A DNA stretch of 64,000 bases from Desulfovibrio fairfieldensis (GCF_001553605.1 NZ_CP014229.1:3500501-3564500); one strand, 5' to 3'; positions 9,187 through 18,010 are shown, numbered from the stretch's first letter. Notes: a model not told the origin generated them from the letters alone. A program made the numbers and translations.

Positions 9187-10419
9187 ATGCGCGTTTCCGT
9201 AATCATCCCGGCCTGGAATCTCTGGCATATGACGGCGGCCTGTCTGCGCTCCCTGGCGACGCATTCCGCCGGCCAGGACCTGGAAGTGCTGGTGGTGGAT
9301 AACGGCTCCACGGATGCCACGGTCGGCGAGCTTGAGCCTCTGGGGCAAAGCCTCTGGGGCGCGGGCTTCAAGGCCTTGCGCCTGCCGGAAAACCTGGGTT
9401 TCGCCAAGGCCTGTAATCTGGGGGCGCGCGCCGCCGCAGGCGAACTGCTCTTTTTTCTGAATAACGACACCACCTGTACTCCGGGCTGGCTGCCGCCGTT
9501 GCGCGCGGCTTTTGAGGATGCCCGCCTCGGCGCGGCCGGGCCGTTGCTGCTCTACCCCGACGGCACGGCGCAGCATTGCGGCATCAGCTTCTCACCTTTC
9601 TACAAAGTCAGCCATATTTACGAGCATTTTCCCGGCAACCATCCCGTACTACGGAAAAAGCGCCCTTTGCAGGCCATTACCGGCGCGGCCCTGATGCTGC
9701 GGCGGCAGGTATTTGAGACCTGCGGCGGCTTTTTTGAAGGCTACCGCAACGGCTGTGAGGATGTGGATTTCTGTTTTGCCGTCCGGCGGCAGGGCTTCCG
9801 TCTGGCCGTGATCGGGGAAAGCGTGTTATATCACCACACCAGCCAGACGCCGGGCCGTTTTGAGCATGATTTGCAGAACGGCAAGCTCTTTTATCAGCGC
9901 TGGCGTCAGGATGTGACGGCGGATATGCACCGTCTGGCCCGTATGGACGGCTATGAGCTGCGCATCGGGCCCACGCTTTCCTGTCGACTGGGTCTGCCCG
10001 AGGTGCGGGAGCGGGAACTGGACGCGGCCTTTGCCGGTGCCGCATTCGACGCGGCGTCCTGCGTCGCGCAGTTGGAGCGTGAACCGCTCTGGCGCGGGGG
10101 CTGGCTCCGACTCATGGACCAGTTGGAGGCCCAGGGCCGGGGGCCTGACGCCCTGCGTGCGGGCGTACGCGCCCTGTCTTTTTTTTCTTCGCCGGATGTG
10201 CAGAGCCGCCTGTTGCGCCTGTTGCGGAAAGAGGGCCTGCAGGAACAGATGGTGGAATTCATGCACGGCCTGGAAGAGGACAGAGACGCCAAGGGAGACA
10301 GCGCTTCGCGGCGCGCCTTTGTCCAGGCGGCCAGGCGCAAGGCCTATGCCGACGGCGACACGGCTCTGGCCGATTTGCTTAACGCCTGGCTGTTGGGCTA
10401 CGGCAAAATTCGGAACTAG
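9187..10419 (+). CDS. GT2 family glycosyltransferase (rhamnosyltransferase-like)
   Basis: A 410-residue protein. Residues 1-240 form a GT-A domain: VSVIIPAWN, VVDNGSTDATV, LGFAKACNLGA, FLNNDT (DxD equivalent), then GAALMLRR and NGCEDVDFCF, the layout of rhamnosyltransferase and WbbL-type GT2 enzymes. The remaining 170 residues are helical and of unknown function. A GGGAGG site precedes the ATG at 9187; the frame opens just after cbiA, so the two genes are probably co-transcribed. The TAG stop is the first CTAG of repeat element A1. No membrane segment is seen. Confidence 0.8.
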   Translation: MRVSVIIPAWNLWHMTAACLRSLATHSAGQDLEVLVVDNGSTDATVGELEPLGQSLWGAGFKALRLPENLGFAKACNLGARAAAGELLFFLNNDTTCTPGWLPPLRAAFEDARLGAAGPLLLYPDGTAQHCGISFSPFYKVSHIYEHFPGNHPVLRKKRPLQAITGAALMLRRQVFETCGGFFEGYRNGCEDVDFCFAVRRQGFRLAVIGESVLYHHTSQTPGRFEHDLQNGKLFYQRWRQDVTADMHRLARMDGYELRIGPTLSCRLGLPEVRERELDAAFAGAAFDAASCVAQLEREPLWRGGWLRLMDQLEAQGRGPDALRAGVRALSFFSSPDVQSRLLRLLRKEGLQEQMVEFMHGLEEDRDAKGDSASRRAFVQAARRKAYADGDTALADLLNAWLLGYGKIRN

Positions 10420-10566
10420 GGCCTGTTAACGCTATGCCTTTTTGCCCTCCTGCCGCGTCAGATTTCACCTGCTTTTTCGGTCGAGTACCAGAAGAGTACA
10501 CTCCCTCAAAGCAGGTTTATCTTCCTTGCAGGCGAACAAAAATTCTATAGTGTTAACAGACCCTAG
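10416..10566 (+). repeat. Palindromic element A1 (151 bp, stop-anchored)
   Basis: The ends are CTAGGGCCTGTTAACGCTAT and the inverted counterpart ending GTTAACAGACCCTAG. It is nearly identical, as reverse complement, to A2 (32452-32602) and A3 (36518-36668); all three are 151 bp. The left CTAG is shared with the TAG stop of the glycosyltransferase gene. The interior carries GGTCGAGTACCAGAAGAG then TACACTCCCTC, and CTTCCTTGCAGGCGAAC. The right CTAG leads straight into a short TTTCA/TGAAA hairpin (10566-10590). Confidence 0.85.
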
Positions 10567-10590
10567 TGCATTTCAGCTTTGAAATGCTCC
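10566..10590. repeat. Short hairpin related to the TAGAGCA family
   Basis: GCATTTCA, a three-base loop and TTGAAATGC form a perfect short hairpin immediately after element A1, sharing its terminal CTAG. Similar TTGAAATGC hairpins occur at 20748-20775 and 59024-59050. It separates the A1 element from the strong terminator at 10598. Confidence 0.5.
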
Positions 10591-10597
10591 GATGCCA

Positions 10598-10630
10598 CAA
10601 AAAGCGCCGCCGGATAGGCGGCGCTTTTTG
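10598..10630. terminator. Bidirectional rho-independent terminator
   Basis: A 14-bp perfect stem (CAAAAAGCGCCGCC paired with GGCGGCGCTTTTTG) around a five-base loop. It has A-runs and T-runs on both sides, so it can work in either direction between the convergent glycosyltransferase and nitroreductase genes. Confidence 0.85.
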
Positions 10631-10652
10631 TTTCCGTGGAAGCCGTGGCCTG

Positions 10653-11231
10653 TCAAAAACGCTTGAGCACCAGATCGTCCAGCGCGCGTTTGGGCACATA
10701 GTGCACGCCCTGTTCGTCACGCCAGTAGCCGAACGAGCCGTCGGCGGGCATGGGGGCGATCCGGCGTTTTTCTTTGGCGACGCCCAGGCCCAGCACCAGG
10801 GCGATCTTCATGCCCTCGGGCACGTCCAGCAATTCCGGCGCGGCCTTATGGTCAAAGGACTGAATGATGCAGCAACCCCAGCCCCGGCTGGCGGCCGCAA
10901 GCTGGATGGTCTGGCAGGCAATGCCTGTGTCGTAGCAGAGCAGTTCCTTGCCGTTTTCAGGCATCAGCACGGCAATGAACGCCGTGGGCCGCTCGCCGGG
11001 ATGGGGGCCGCCCCAGTCTTTAAGCGCTCCGGCCCAGCGGGTCAGGGGGAACAGTTTTCGGCAGGTCTCGCCCGGTCCCACCAGAATAAAACGCAGCTCT
11101 TGGGCGTTGCGGGCCGAGGGTGCCAAGCGGGCGCACTCCGTCAGCCAGTCCAGGTCAGCCATGCTCAGGGGCTTGTCCTCTTCAAAACGGCGGCAGGTGC
11201 GGGCCGCCTCCACCAATTCCTTGAAGTCCAT
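10653..11231 (-). CDS. Nitroreductase family protein
   Basis: A 192-residue FMN-dependent nitroreductase-like protein: RTCRRFEEDKPL (about 10-21) binds FMN phosphate in this family, APSARNAQELRF follows, and ASRGWGCCII near residue 115 is the second conserved block. The reaction (NAD(P)H-driven reduction of a nitro, quinone or related substrate) cannot be fixed from sequence. The start at 11231 is chosen for its AAGGAG site; the upstream extension has none. It lies downstream of cobS on the same strand with 158 bp between, so co-transcription is uncertain. It lacks the BluB signature, so a role in lower-ligand synthesis is not supported. Confidence 0.8.
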   Translation of the reverse strand: MDFKELVEAARTCRRFEEDKPLSMADLDWLTECARLAPSARNAQELRFILVGPGETCRKLFPLTRWAGALKDWGGPHPGERPTAFIAVLMPENGKELLCYDTGIACQTIQLAAASRGWGCCIIQSFDHKAAPELLDVPEGMKIALVLGLGVAKEKRRIAPMPADGSFGYWRDEQGVHYVPKRALDDLVLKRF

Positions 11232-11323
11232 GTTCCGCTCCTTACGTATTTTGCGTTTGAAATATTGCACATTTCAAATGCTACGCCGCCCAAGTGCAAG
11301 GAGGCGACGTCCGCACGCGGCCA

Positions 11324-11362
11324 CCAGAGTAATTCACTTATTTCAAATGAGAATTGCTCTGG
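11324..11362. repeat. Short TAGAGCA-type hairpin
   Basis: CCAGAG..AATTC at the left pairs with GAATT..CTCTGG at the right around an ATTTCAAAT centre, giving a 39-bp near-palindrome between cobS and the nitroreductase gene. It resembles the ends of the longer elements at 32166 and 58769. No T-run follows in either direction. Confidence 0.5.
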
Positions 11363-11389
11363 ATTATGCGGGGATATGCCTGTTCCATC

Positions 11390-12184
11390 TTACAGCGTCG
11401 CCAGCAGAAACCACAACTGCCCCAACTCGATGGCCGCGCCCAAAAAATCGCCGGAAAGCCCGCCATGTGATCGGGCCTGTGCGGCCAGGCGGCGTGTGAG
11501 ACAATATTGCGCGACGATCAGGACCAAACCTTGCCAAAAGGAGAGGCCCAAAGCCGCCAGCAGGCAGACCAGCAGCAGCGCCCCCAGCCGGTAGACGCGA
11601 CGCACTGTCGGACCTGCCCCGGCGCAGGCCAGGCCGCCCAGAGAATCCGGGTTATGGGGCGGCGCGGAGGCGGCCAGCCAGACAGCGCAGGCCCGGCCCC
11701 ATGCCGGTGCGAGCACCGGCATGAGCCACTGCCCGGCGGCCAGATGCCAGGCGAGGGCCAGCCATTGGCCGCTGAAAATCAGCAGCAGGCTCAACGCGCC
11801 GAAGGCACCCAGGCGGCTGTCCCGCAGAATTTCCCGGAAACGTGCGCCGCTCGCGCCGCTGCCGCAGGCGTCGCCCAGATCGGCCAGGCCGTCCCAGTGC
11901 AGGCCGCGCGTGCTCCACAGTTCCAGGGCCAACCAGAGCCAGGCCGCCAGAGCGGCGGCGGGCCAGGCTGTCCCCATAGCGTGGGAGGCACCGGTTGCGG
12001 TGGAAAGAATGGTCAGGGCCAGCCAGGCCGCCAGCGTGCAGAGGCAGCCCAAAGCCAGACCGGCGGGCGCGAACCACGGCACGCTGGCCGCCAGAGATTG
12101 CGCGGTGAAACTCCGGGGCGGCGCAAGGCGGCTCAGAAAAGCCAGGGCATCTAGAAAACGTCCGCCCCATGCGGCTGGAGACAT
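11390..12184 (-). CDS. cobS: Adenosylcobinamide-GDP ribazoletransferase
   Basis: A 264-residue integral membrane enzyme that joins adenosylcobinamide-GDP to alpha-ribazole, the last assembly step of cobalamin. The family signature is visible as STRGLHWDGLADLGDACGSG (about 94-113), followed by REILRDSRLGAFG, and SGDFLGAAIEL near the C terminus. Five to seven hydrophobic segments are visible. The stop of rex lies 12 bp upstream. An in-frame TTG at 12199 overlapping the rex stop is an alternative start; neither has a strong ribosome site. With cbiA nearby this suggests a scattered cobalamin set. Confidence 0.9.
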   Translation of the reverse strand: MSPAAWGGRFLDALAFLSRLAPPRSFTAQSLAASVPWFAPAGLALGCLCTLAAWLALTILSTATGASHAMGTAWPAAALAAWLWLALELWSTRGLHWDGLADLGDACGSGASGARFREILRDSRLGAFGALSLLLIFSGQWLALAWHLAAGQWLMPVLAPAWGRACAVWLAASAPPHNPDSLGGLACAGAGPTVRRVYRLGALLLVCLLAALGLSFWQGLVLIVAQYCLTRRLAAQARSHGGLSGDFLGAAIELGQLWFLLATL

Positions 12185-12195
12185 GCCGGGTCCGT

Positions 12196-12840
12196 TCAAT
12201 AACGGGCCTGGGTATGATTGAAGGCCAGGGCGTAGAGGTGGTGGAAAAAGTCCACGTATTCCACGTGAACGCGTTCCGGCACTTTGATCCGCGCGGGCGC
12301 GAAGTTGAGAATGGAGATCAGGCCCGCGTCCATCAGGTGCTGGGCCGCGCGCTGAGCGCGTTCCGGCGGGGTGGTGATGATGCCGATTTCAATGTTCAGC
12401 TCCGCCACCATGCCCTTGAGATCCTTGGTGCAATGCACTTCCAAGCCGTGCACGATTTCGCCGATCTTGAAGGGATCGCAGTCAAAGATGCCCACGATGT
12501 TGAAGCCGCGCGCGCGGAATTCCCCGTGGTTCAGAATGGCCTTGCCCAGGTTGCCCACGCCGATCAGGGCCATGCGCCATTCGCGGTCCACGCCCAGTGC
12601 CGAGGTAATGGCCGCGATGAGCGAGGTTACATGGTAGCCCACTCCCCGGATGCCGAATTCCCCGAAATAGGCCAGATCCTTGCGCACCTGCGAGCCGTTG
12701 ACGCCGCAGGCTTCGGCCAGGGGGTTGGAGGAAATGACTTCCACATCGTCGCGGGCGAAATTTTCAAGCACCTGCACGTAGGTGGCAAGACGCTGGATGG
12801 TGGCGCGGGGAATGTGTTTGCTTTTGGGTTGAGTGACCAT
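12196..12840 (-). CDS. rex: Redox-sensing transcriptional repressor Rex
   Basis: A 214-residue NADH/NAD+-sensing repressor. Residues 1-75 form the winged helix (IPRATIQRLATYVQVLE, SQVRKDLAYFGEFG), and residues 90-200 form a Rossmann domain with GVGNLGKA at 94-101 and an acidic end FDCDP near 119. In the family, a high NADH ratio releases Rex from DNA. A Rex-like half-site lies 43 bp upstream of its ATG (12883-12900), suggesting autoregulation. It sits just downstream of atpE behind a terminator, an order I recall from other Desulfovibrio genomes. Confidence 0.95.
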   Translation of the reverse strand: MVTQPKSKHIPRATIQRLATYVQVLENFARDDVEVISSNPLAEACGVNGSQVRKDLAYFGEFGIRGVGYHVTSLIAAITSALGVDREWRMALIGVGNLGKAILNHGEFRARGFNIVGIFDCDPFKIGEIVHGLEVHCTKDLKGMVAELNIEIGIITTPPERAQRAAQHLMDAGLISILNFAPARIKVPERVHVEYVDFFHHLYALAFNHTQARY

Positions 12841-12882
12841 GTGCGGTGCCTTATAGCTCGGAGCAAATCCGTTAATGTTGAC

Positions 12883-12900
12883 TTGTGAAATAAAGTATTA
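12883..12900. promoter_or_regulatory. Possible Rex operator half-site
   Basis: The sequence TTGTGAAATAAAGTATTA matches the left half of the Rex consensus TTGTGAAATATTTCACAA; the right half is poorly conserved. It lies 43 bp upstream of the rex ATG, in an AT-rich pocket, where an autoregulatory operator would be expected. The match was made by eye. Confidence 0.45.
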
Positions 12901-13147
12901 TTCAGGATACTTGAAAACGGAGCATTGCGCAAGAGGGCTGCCGCGCAGGTCCGGCTGGGGGCGCGCTGACCGTTTGCCTGTTTGTTTTGTCCGCCGTTAC
13001 GCGGAGTTGCGTGTCCGGGAGGGACGAAACAAGTAGAGCCTGTCGGCGCCGGGCGCGGTCCGCAGTAAAGGATGAAGGCCTGTCGTGACGGACGCGGCTG
13101 CGCGTCCGGGTGTAACCGTGCCGAAATCCGGCGAGATCCGCGCGCAC
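12901..13147. other. Gap between rex and atpE terminator, no gene seen
   Basis: About 250 bases of GC-rich DNA separate the Rex half-site from the atpE terminator. Several overlapping open frames on the minus strand have no start with a ribosome site. No tRNA or further hairpin was recognised. It may contain the distal rex promoter. Confidence 0.3.
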
Positions 13148-13179
13148 AAAAAAAGGGAGGCCTTGGCCTCCCTTTTTTT
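13148..13179. terminator. Terminator downstream of atpE
   Basis: GGGAGGCC and GGCCTCCC form the stem, with seven A before and seven T after, giving a bidirectional rho-independent terminator. It lies 18 bp after the atpE stop on the minus strand and should separate the ATP synthase transcript from rex. Confidence 0.85.
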
Positions 13180-13196
13180 GTGCGATCGAACGCGAA

Positions 13197-13541
<345 letters not shown>

Positions 13542-13604
13542 TTATAGTTGGGTCGCGTACGACCATTCCCCCAAATGATGCGAGCAGTTTCATTCCGGAA
13601 TCCG

Positions 13605-13680
13605 GACCGCATGCTCAGGCGGTTCCGGCGGCGGTTCCGGCGGCGGCTCCGCCCGCGGCCCGGATTCCGGACCGCGAGGG
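13605..13680. repeat. GC-rich tandem and inverted repeats between atpB and atpE
   Basis: A 12-base unit GGTTCCGGCGGC is repeated about three times near 13621-13650, flanked by two copies of a GGATTCCGGACCGC-like word. The stretch could fold into GC hairpins between the two genes. This may set the higher expression needed for subunit c, as seen by RNA processing in other atp operons; that role is inferred. Confidence 0.4.
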
Positions 13681-13698
13681 AGATCTCGGCGTGTCGGT

Positions 13699-14403
13699 TT
13701 AGTGCTCAGGCCCTTCCAGAGCGCCCTTGATGTAGAACATGGTCAGCATGAAGAACACGAAAGCCTGCATGGTCTTGCCCAGAAGGAAGAGGGCGTAGAT
13801 GGGCAGGGTGCCCAGCAGGGGCGCCATGACAAAGAAGAGAATCATGACGATTTCCTCACCCCGGATGTTGCCGAAAAGACGGAGGGAGAGAGAAACCGGG
13901 CGCGAGAGGTGCGAAACCACTTCCAGCGGGAACATCAGCGGAATGAGGAATTTGGACGGGCCGGTGAACTGATTGATGTAATGGCTTTTCCAGCGCATCA
14001 GGCCCACGGCGTTGTAGTAGACGAGCACGAAGAGCGCCATGCAGACTGTGGTGTTCAGGTTGGCCGTGGGCGCGTCGAAACCGGGGATCAGGCCCATGAG
14101 GTTCATGCCGAAAATGTAGATGAACATACCGGCCAGCAGGGGCACGTATTTGCGCCCCACCTCACCCATGGTGGAACAGACAAAGCGTTCAATAGTATCG
14201 ACGAGCGCTTCGAAGAAGTTTTGCAGGCCCCCCGGCACAAGCGTCAGCCGCCGGCGCATGATCAAGGCCACCGTGAAGAGGATGGCCATGCAGACCCAGG
14301 AATAAAAGACGTGTTTGAATTCAATCACCTGTCCGCCGATGGTGATCTCGTCCATGCCCATAAATGTGGAAAGCAATACCGGATGCGGCAAACCACCTGC
14401 CAT
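13699..14403 (-). CDS. atpB: ATP synthase F0 subunit a
   Basis: A 234-residue membrane stator subunit that forms the ion half-channels against the c-ring. Five to six hydrophobic segments are present. The essential arginine lies in [14 protein letters not shown] (about 172-185), and the C-terminal helix includes [18 protein letters not shown]. The ATG at 14403 gives the usual family N terminus. It is preceded by the two small assembly genes on the same strand and followed by atpE. The F1 genes are not in this window, which fits genomes that split F0 a/c from the rest. Confidence 0.95.
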   Translation of the reverse strand: MAGGLPHPVLLSTFMGMDEITIGGQVIEFKHVFYSWVCMAILFTVALIMRRRLTLVPGGLQNFFEALVDTIERFVCSTMGEVGRKYVPLLAGMFIYIFGMNLMGLIPGFDAPTANLNTTVCMALFVLVYYNAVGLMRWKSHYINQFTGPSKFLIPLMFPLEVVSHLSRPVSLSLRLFGNIRGEEIVMILFFVMAPLLGTLPIYALFLLGKTMQAFVFFMLTMFYIKGALEGPEH

Positions 14404-14521
14404 GAGCCAGCCTCCTGTGTGGATACAAGCTGAACCGTGTTTTCAAAGGCCGCGCGGCGCGAATGCCCGAGGCCTTTCCCCCAATGAAGTGTTCCGTCCG
14501 GCGGCTCCGCCGCCCGCTGTC

Positions 14522-14959
14522 TCAACGCCGTGCGTTACGCGAAGCCACGGCAAAGGTTATCAGGGCCGTGGCCGCCCCGGCGGTCAGGCCGCCCAGAATG
14601 GCCGTTACCGGCGCTTTGCAGACTATCAGGGCCCAGTAGAGCAGCCCGCCCAGCAGCAGCAGCCTGCCGCCCCAGCGCAACAATACCACGCGTAAAAACG
14701 CGGTGCTGTATTCGCCCAGGCCCGCGCGCAGGAAAAAGCGCGCCAAGCTCCAGAACGTCAGGGTCATAATGCCCAATCCCACGCCGAACCAGAAAAACCA
14801 GGGCGTCGCGCTGAAAGCCGCGCCGCCGCCCAGCAGAAACAGGGCCGTCAGCAGCAGCTCGTTGCGCACCAGCGGCCGGATGACCGGGTGCCCGATGCCC
14901 CGCCGCCAGAGCCAGGCGTCAAGGCTGTGCGTCATGGTTTTCAGCGTCTGCGCGGTCAT
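14522..14959 (-). CDS. ATP synthase subunit I-like membrane protein
   Basis: A 145-residue protein with about four hydrophobic segments (residues 33-53, 57-75, 90-108, 112-137). Its position immediately upstream of atpB and after an AtpZ-like gene is that of AtpI/subunit I, which helps assemble the c-ring and may carry Mg2+. The sequence is poorly conserved, so the call rests on topology and context. Its start overlaps the upstream gene by 41 bp. A second in-frame ATG at 14935 is an alternative. Confidence 0.65.
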   Translation of the reverse strand: MTAQTLKTMTHSLDAWLWRRGIGHPVIRPLVRNELLLTALFLLGGGAAFSATPWFFWFGVGLGIMTLTFWSLARFFLRAGLGEYSTAFLRVVLLRWGGRLLLLGGLLYWALIVCKAPVTAILGGLTAGAATALITFAVASRNARR

Positions 14960-15296
14960 TTGTCTCTCTGGTTCCCTGCGTTGCGCCCGCCCCGGTGCCG
15001 GTCTGCCGCGTCGGCATGCCGGACGTCGGGCTGAAGCCCTTGCGGCGGGCGTCTTCAGCCGCCATTTTTTTCAACAGATGCTGCGTGTCCCGGTAGACAT
15101 TCAAAAAACCGGCGGCAATGCCCAGCAGCAGGAAAAACAATTTGCACCAGGGGCTGGTATCCAGCCAGTAATCCAGGCCGTAACCTATGGCGAAGCCCAC
15201 CAGCGGCCCGCTGACCAGATGCAGGCCGATGACCCCGGTGGTTGCCAGGGCTTCCATGCCGCTCTGCTGTTGTTTGAGAATATCCTTGAACGACAT
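14919..15296 (-). CDS. AtpZ/AtpI-type ATP synthase assembly protein
   Basis: A 125-residue protein with two membrane segments (GVIGLHLVSGPLVGFAIGYG and CKLFFLLLGIAAGFLNVYRD), the latter ending in the family-typical GFxxxYRD-like motif. A Gly/Thr-rich tail follows. AtpZ-like proteins pair with AtpI and support F0 assembly. The ATG at 15296 has GGAGG seven bases upstream; the frame extends further but without a site. It is the first gene of the atp transcript and a sigma70-type promoter is seen at 15450-15478. Confidence 0.75.
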   Translation of the reverse strand: MSFKDILKQQQSGMEALATTGVIGLHLVSGPLVGFAIGYGLDYWLDTSPWCKLFFLLLGIAAGFLNVYRDTQHLLKKMAAEDARRKGFSPTSGMPTRQTGTGAGATQGTRETNDRADAENHDAQP

Positions 15297-15442
15297 GGGC
15301 CGCCTCCGCGTTGTGTCAGCGGCGCGCACATCTTTTACATCCGCGCTTTGGAACCCTGGTGGAAAAGCCGCCCTCTCAGGTGTGGGCGTCAGTTCCCGCT
15401 GTCACCCGGCAAATCCTATGTTTGCTATGATTTTGCCCTAAC

Positions 15443-15462
15443 GCTGTGTAAATTATCACAGC
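15443..15462. promoter_or_regulatory. Palindromic operator over the atp promoter
   Basis: GCTGTG and CACAGC are separated by eight A/T-rich bases, giving a 20-bp inverted repeat that contains the -10 box of the atp promoter. It fits a CRP/FNR-type TGTGN-N6-NCACA layout and also matches about 12 of 18 positions of the Rex consensus. A bound protein there would block RNA polymerase. Confidence 0.5.
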
Positions 15463-15478
15463 CTCCCCGGCGCGTCAA
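15450..15478 (-). promoter_or_regulatory. Sigma70-type promoter of the atp operon
   Basis: On the minus strand TTGACG (15473-15478) is followed after exactly 17 bases by TAATTT (15450-15455). The position is about 155 bp upstream of the first atp gene and downstream of the methyltransferase gene's end. The rest of the gap (15330-15557) shows no gene. Confidence 0.6.
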
Positions 15479-15557
15479 CGGCTTTGCGCCGAAACATTCG
15501 GCATCTGCGCATATTTTCGCCGCAAGCGCGGGCCTGCCGGGGTTGTTTTTGACCTTT

Positions 15558-17063
15558 TCAGGACTTAAGCCGCCAGAGGCTGAGGCATTCCAGGTGCGGC
15601 GTATGCGGAAAAAGATCCACGGCCGCCAGCCGTTCCAGGCTGTAGCGCGCCTGGAGGCCGTCCGCGTCCCTGGCCAGGGTGGCCGGGTTGCAGGATATAT
15701 AGAGGATAGTTTGGGGCCGCAGCGCCAGCAGGCCGTCCAGAACCCGAGGGGCGAGACCGGCGCGCGGCGGGTCGGCCAGTACCGTGTCCCAGCCGGGACC
15801 GCGCCGCTCACGCCGCAGCCGGTCCAGCAGGGCCGCCGCATCGCCCGCTTCGTAGCGGCACCGGGTCAGTCCGCCGCGTTCCGCGTTGCGCCGGGCCAGA
15901 GCCACGGCGCGTTTGTCGCATTCCAGGCCCAGAAGCCGATCGTAGTCAGGAGCCAGCAGTTGCCCCGGCGCGCCCACGCCGCAGTAAAGGTCCAGCAGGG
16001 ATGCGCCGTTTTCCGCGCCGCCGCGCGTCTGCCGGAGCATGTCCTGAGCCAGGCGGGCCAGATTCTGCGCGGCTCTGGTGTTGACCTGAAAGAAAGAAGC
16101 CGCGTCCAGGGCGAACAGGCAATCGCCCAGCGGCAGGTGGAGCAGGGCGGCTTGCGGATCTTCCCCGCCTCTCCCGTTAAGGCAGAGCACGCGCCGCTCA
16201 CCGGCGGCCAGGGCATCGGGGCTTTGCCGTTCCTCATGGACAAAGGCGGCCAGGTCCGGAAAGCCGCCCAGCAGCTCTTCGCCCAGAGCGCGCGCGGCGG
16301 CCCGTCCGTCCGCACCGCCGGGACTGGTTACGCACAGGGCCCACCAGCGTGGCGCGGGGTCGTCTTCCCGTCTGCCGCTGCGCAGAACCAGGAAGCGCCA
16401 GAAGCCGTGCGATCCGGCTGCATGGGTCTTTTTGTCCCGGCCAGGGCCGCGCCGTGCGGGCGGAGCGGCATAGGGGGCGAGGCCGCTCTGTTCCGCCGAG
16501 CGACGGGCAGCGGCCAGAATGTCCTGGGCCCCGGCGGGCAGCAGCACACAGCCCGGCACCGCGATGACTCCGGCGCCGCCCCGGCGGCGCTGCCCTAGAA
16601 TCAGATTGCCGCCCGCGTCCCGGCCAAAGGCGAATTCCATCTTGTTGCGGAACGCCGCCTGCTCCGGGGAAGGGTGCGGAGGCTCCAAAACCGCTGCGAG
16701 CATGCCCCGGTCCAGATGCCCGATGCGGGTCAGGGCCGCCAGGGCCAAATCTTCCTTCCAGCGCAGCTGCGCCGGGTAAGGCATGATCTGCAGAGGGCAG
16801 CCGCCGCAGATATGCTGGTGCGGGCAGAGCGCCGGCACGGCGTCCGGGGCCGGGCGCAGCACGTCCAGCAGGTCGGCCTCCACAAGGCGGGCCTTGCGCC
16901 TGACGATCCGCGCGCGGACAATCTGCCCCGGCAGCGCGCCGCTCACAAAGACGGCCGTGCCGCTTCCACGGGTTTCGCTGTTCTGGCCTGTCTCCGGCAG
17001 ACGGGCGATGCCGCGTCCGTCGTGGGCCAGGCTGTCCACTGTCAGGGTGAGAATTTCGCTCAT
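15558..17063 (-). CDS. RumA/TrmA-type RNA m5U methyltransferase with Fe-S cluster
   Basis: A 501-residue enzyme that transfers a methyl group from SAM to C5 of uridine, probably in 23S rRNA. An N-terminal TRAM domain (1-65) is followed by the [4Fe-4S] motif C80-x5-C86-x2-C89 with a fourth Cys at 172, as in RumA. The SAM domain has LLDLYCGVGAPG and DPPRAGL, and the catalytic cysteine is in YISCNPATLARD. The frame extends far upstream, but the ATG at 17063 begins the normal family N terminus. It diverges from rplU. Which uridine is modified (RlmD or RlmCD type) cannot be told. Confidence 0.88.
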   Translation of the reverse strand: MSEILTLTVDSLAHDGRGIARLPETGQNSETRGSGTAVFVSGALPGQIVRARIVRRKARLVEADLLDVLRPAPDAVPALCPHQHICGGCPLQIMPYPAQLRWKEDLALAALTRIGHLDRGMLAAVLEPPHPSPEQAAFRNKMEFAFGRDAGGNLILGQRRRGGAGVIAVPGCVLLPAGAQDILAAARRSAEQSGLAPYAAPPARRGPGRDKKTHAAGSHGFWRFLVLRSGRREDDPAPRWWALCVTSPGGADGRAAARALGEELLGGFPDLAAFVHEERQSPDALAAGERRVLCLNGRGGEDPQAALLHLPLGDCLFALDAASFFQVNTRAAQNLARLAQDMLRQTRGGAENGASLLDLYCGVGAPGQLLAPDYDRLLGLECDKRAVALARRNAERGGLTRCRYEAGDAAALLDRLRRERRGPGWDTVLADPPRAGLAPRVLDGLLALRPQTILYISCNPATLARDADGLQARYSLERLAAVDLFPHTPHLECLSLWRLKS

Positions 17064-17171
17064 GGCGGCACGGTAGCAGCGCCGGGGCGGTTTTGCCAAG
17101 CCATGCCGCCGGATTTGCCCGGCATCCCGGCCGGGAGAAAAGGCCGGATGAAAAAGATTGGGGTCCGGGCC

Positions 17172-17200
17172 TTGACATTTTTCGCTCCATCGGGCAAATA
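17172..17200 (+). promoter_or_regulatory. Sigma70-type promoter of rplU-rpmA
   Basis: A perfect TTGACA (17172-17177) is followed after 17 bases by CAAATA (17195-17200), an imperfect -10 box. The ATG of rplU is 27 bp further, with a GGAGG ribosome site at 17216-17220. Confidence 0.55.
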
Positions 17201-17226
17201 TGCCTTTCTCTTTTTGGAGGTTGATC

Positions 17227-17535
17227 ATGTACGCGATTATCGAGACCGGCGGAAAACAGTACCGCGTCGAAGAAGGTTCCAAGATTGTTGTGGAAAAGCT
17301 CGCGGCCCAGGCCGGCAGCGATGTTACCTTGGATAAGGTGCTGATGGTCGGCGGCGTGGACTGCAAGGTGGGCGCTCCGTACCTGGCCGGCGCCGCCGTG
17401 ACGGCGGAAGTGGTGGAACAGGGGCGCGGCCCCAAGGTCATGGTGTTCAAACGCAGGCGGCGTAAGGATTCCAAAACGCTGCGCGGTCACCGCCAGGACT
17501 GCACCACCATTCGCGTCAAAAGCATCAACAGCTAG
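17227..17535 (+). CDS. rplU: 50S ribosomal protein L21
   Basis: A 102-residue protein starting MYAIIETGGKQYRV, the invariant L21 N terminus. The C-terminal block MVFKRRRRKDSKTLRGHRQ is the rRNA-binding basic region. It begins the conserved cluster rplU-rpmA-obgE-proB. The ATG at 17227 has a strong GGAGG site; the longer frame upstream is not used. Confidence 0.98.
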   Translation: MYAIIETGGKQYRVEEGSKIVVEKLAAQAGSDVTLDKVLMVGGVDCKVGAPYLAGAAVTAEVVEQGRGPKVMVFKRRRRKDSKTLRGHRQDCTTIRVKSINS

Positions 17536-17659
17536 GCTGGTCTTTCGAAGCGGGCCGTCCGTTTTTCGGCTGGTTTCCGGAAGCGATCCTTCGGGTTGCG
17601 GGCCGGAGTCGGAGCGGATCGGCAAGGCGTTTCGATGATTCAGCGTTCAGGAGGCTATC

Positions 17660-17929
17660 ATGGCTCATAAAAAAGCAGGCGGCTCTTCGCGCAACGGTCG
17701 CGACAGCGCGGGTCAACGCCGCGGCGTCAAGCGTTTCGGCGGTCAGCACGTGCTGGCGGGCAATATTCTGGTGCGTCAGCTGGGCACCGTTGTGTATCCC
17801 GGCGCCAATGTGGGCATGGGCAGGGATTTTACCCTGTTCGCCAAGGTGGAGGGCGTAGTGCGCTTTGAAAAATATGTCCGTAAACGCCGCGTGTTGACGC
17901 GCGTGCATGTGGAAGCGCCCGCTCAATAA
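17660..17929 (+). CDS. rpmA: 50S ribosomal protein L27
   Basis: An 89-residue protein starting [16 protein letters not shown], the classic L27 N terminus that reaches the peptidyl-transferase centre. No cleavable N-terminal extension of the Firmicute type is present. An AGGAGG site lies before the ATG. It is followed by a terminator and a repeat element before obgE, so obgE may have its own promoter. Confidence 0.98.
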   Translation: MAHKKAGGSSRNGRDSAGQRRGVKRFGGQHVLAGNILVRQLGTVVYPGANVGMGRDFTLFAKVEGVVRFEKYVRKRRVLTRVHVEAPAQ

Positions 17930-17951
17930 AGCGCCTTCGCGTGAAAATTTC

Positions 17952-17999
17952 AAAGGGAAGGAGCCGCCCCCAGGGGCGGTTCCTTCCCTTTTGTCTTTT
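17952..17999 (+). terminator. Terminator after rpmA
   Basis: An 18-bp stem (AAGGGAAGGAGCCGCCCC against GGGGCGGTTCCTTCCCTT, one G-T wobble) is followed by TTTTGTCTTTTTT. It should end the rplU-rpmA transcript. Confidence 0.85.
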
Positions 18000-18010
18000 T
18001 TCCAGGCATA

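Noticed and set aside
10416..10566. Complete insertion sequence
   Set aside because: The element is 151 bp and encodes no transposase. It may be a non-autonomous derivative, but no parent element is in the window.
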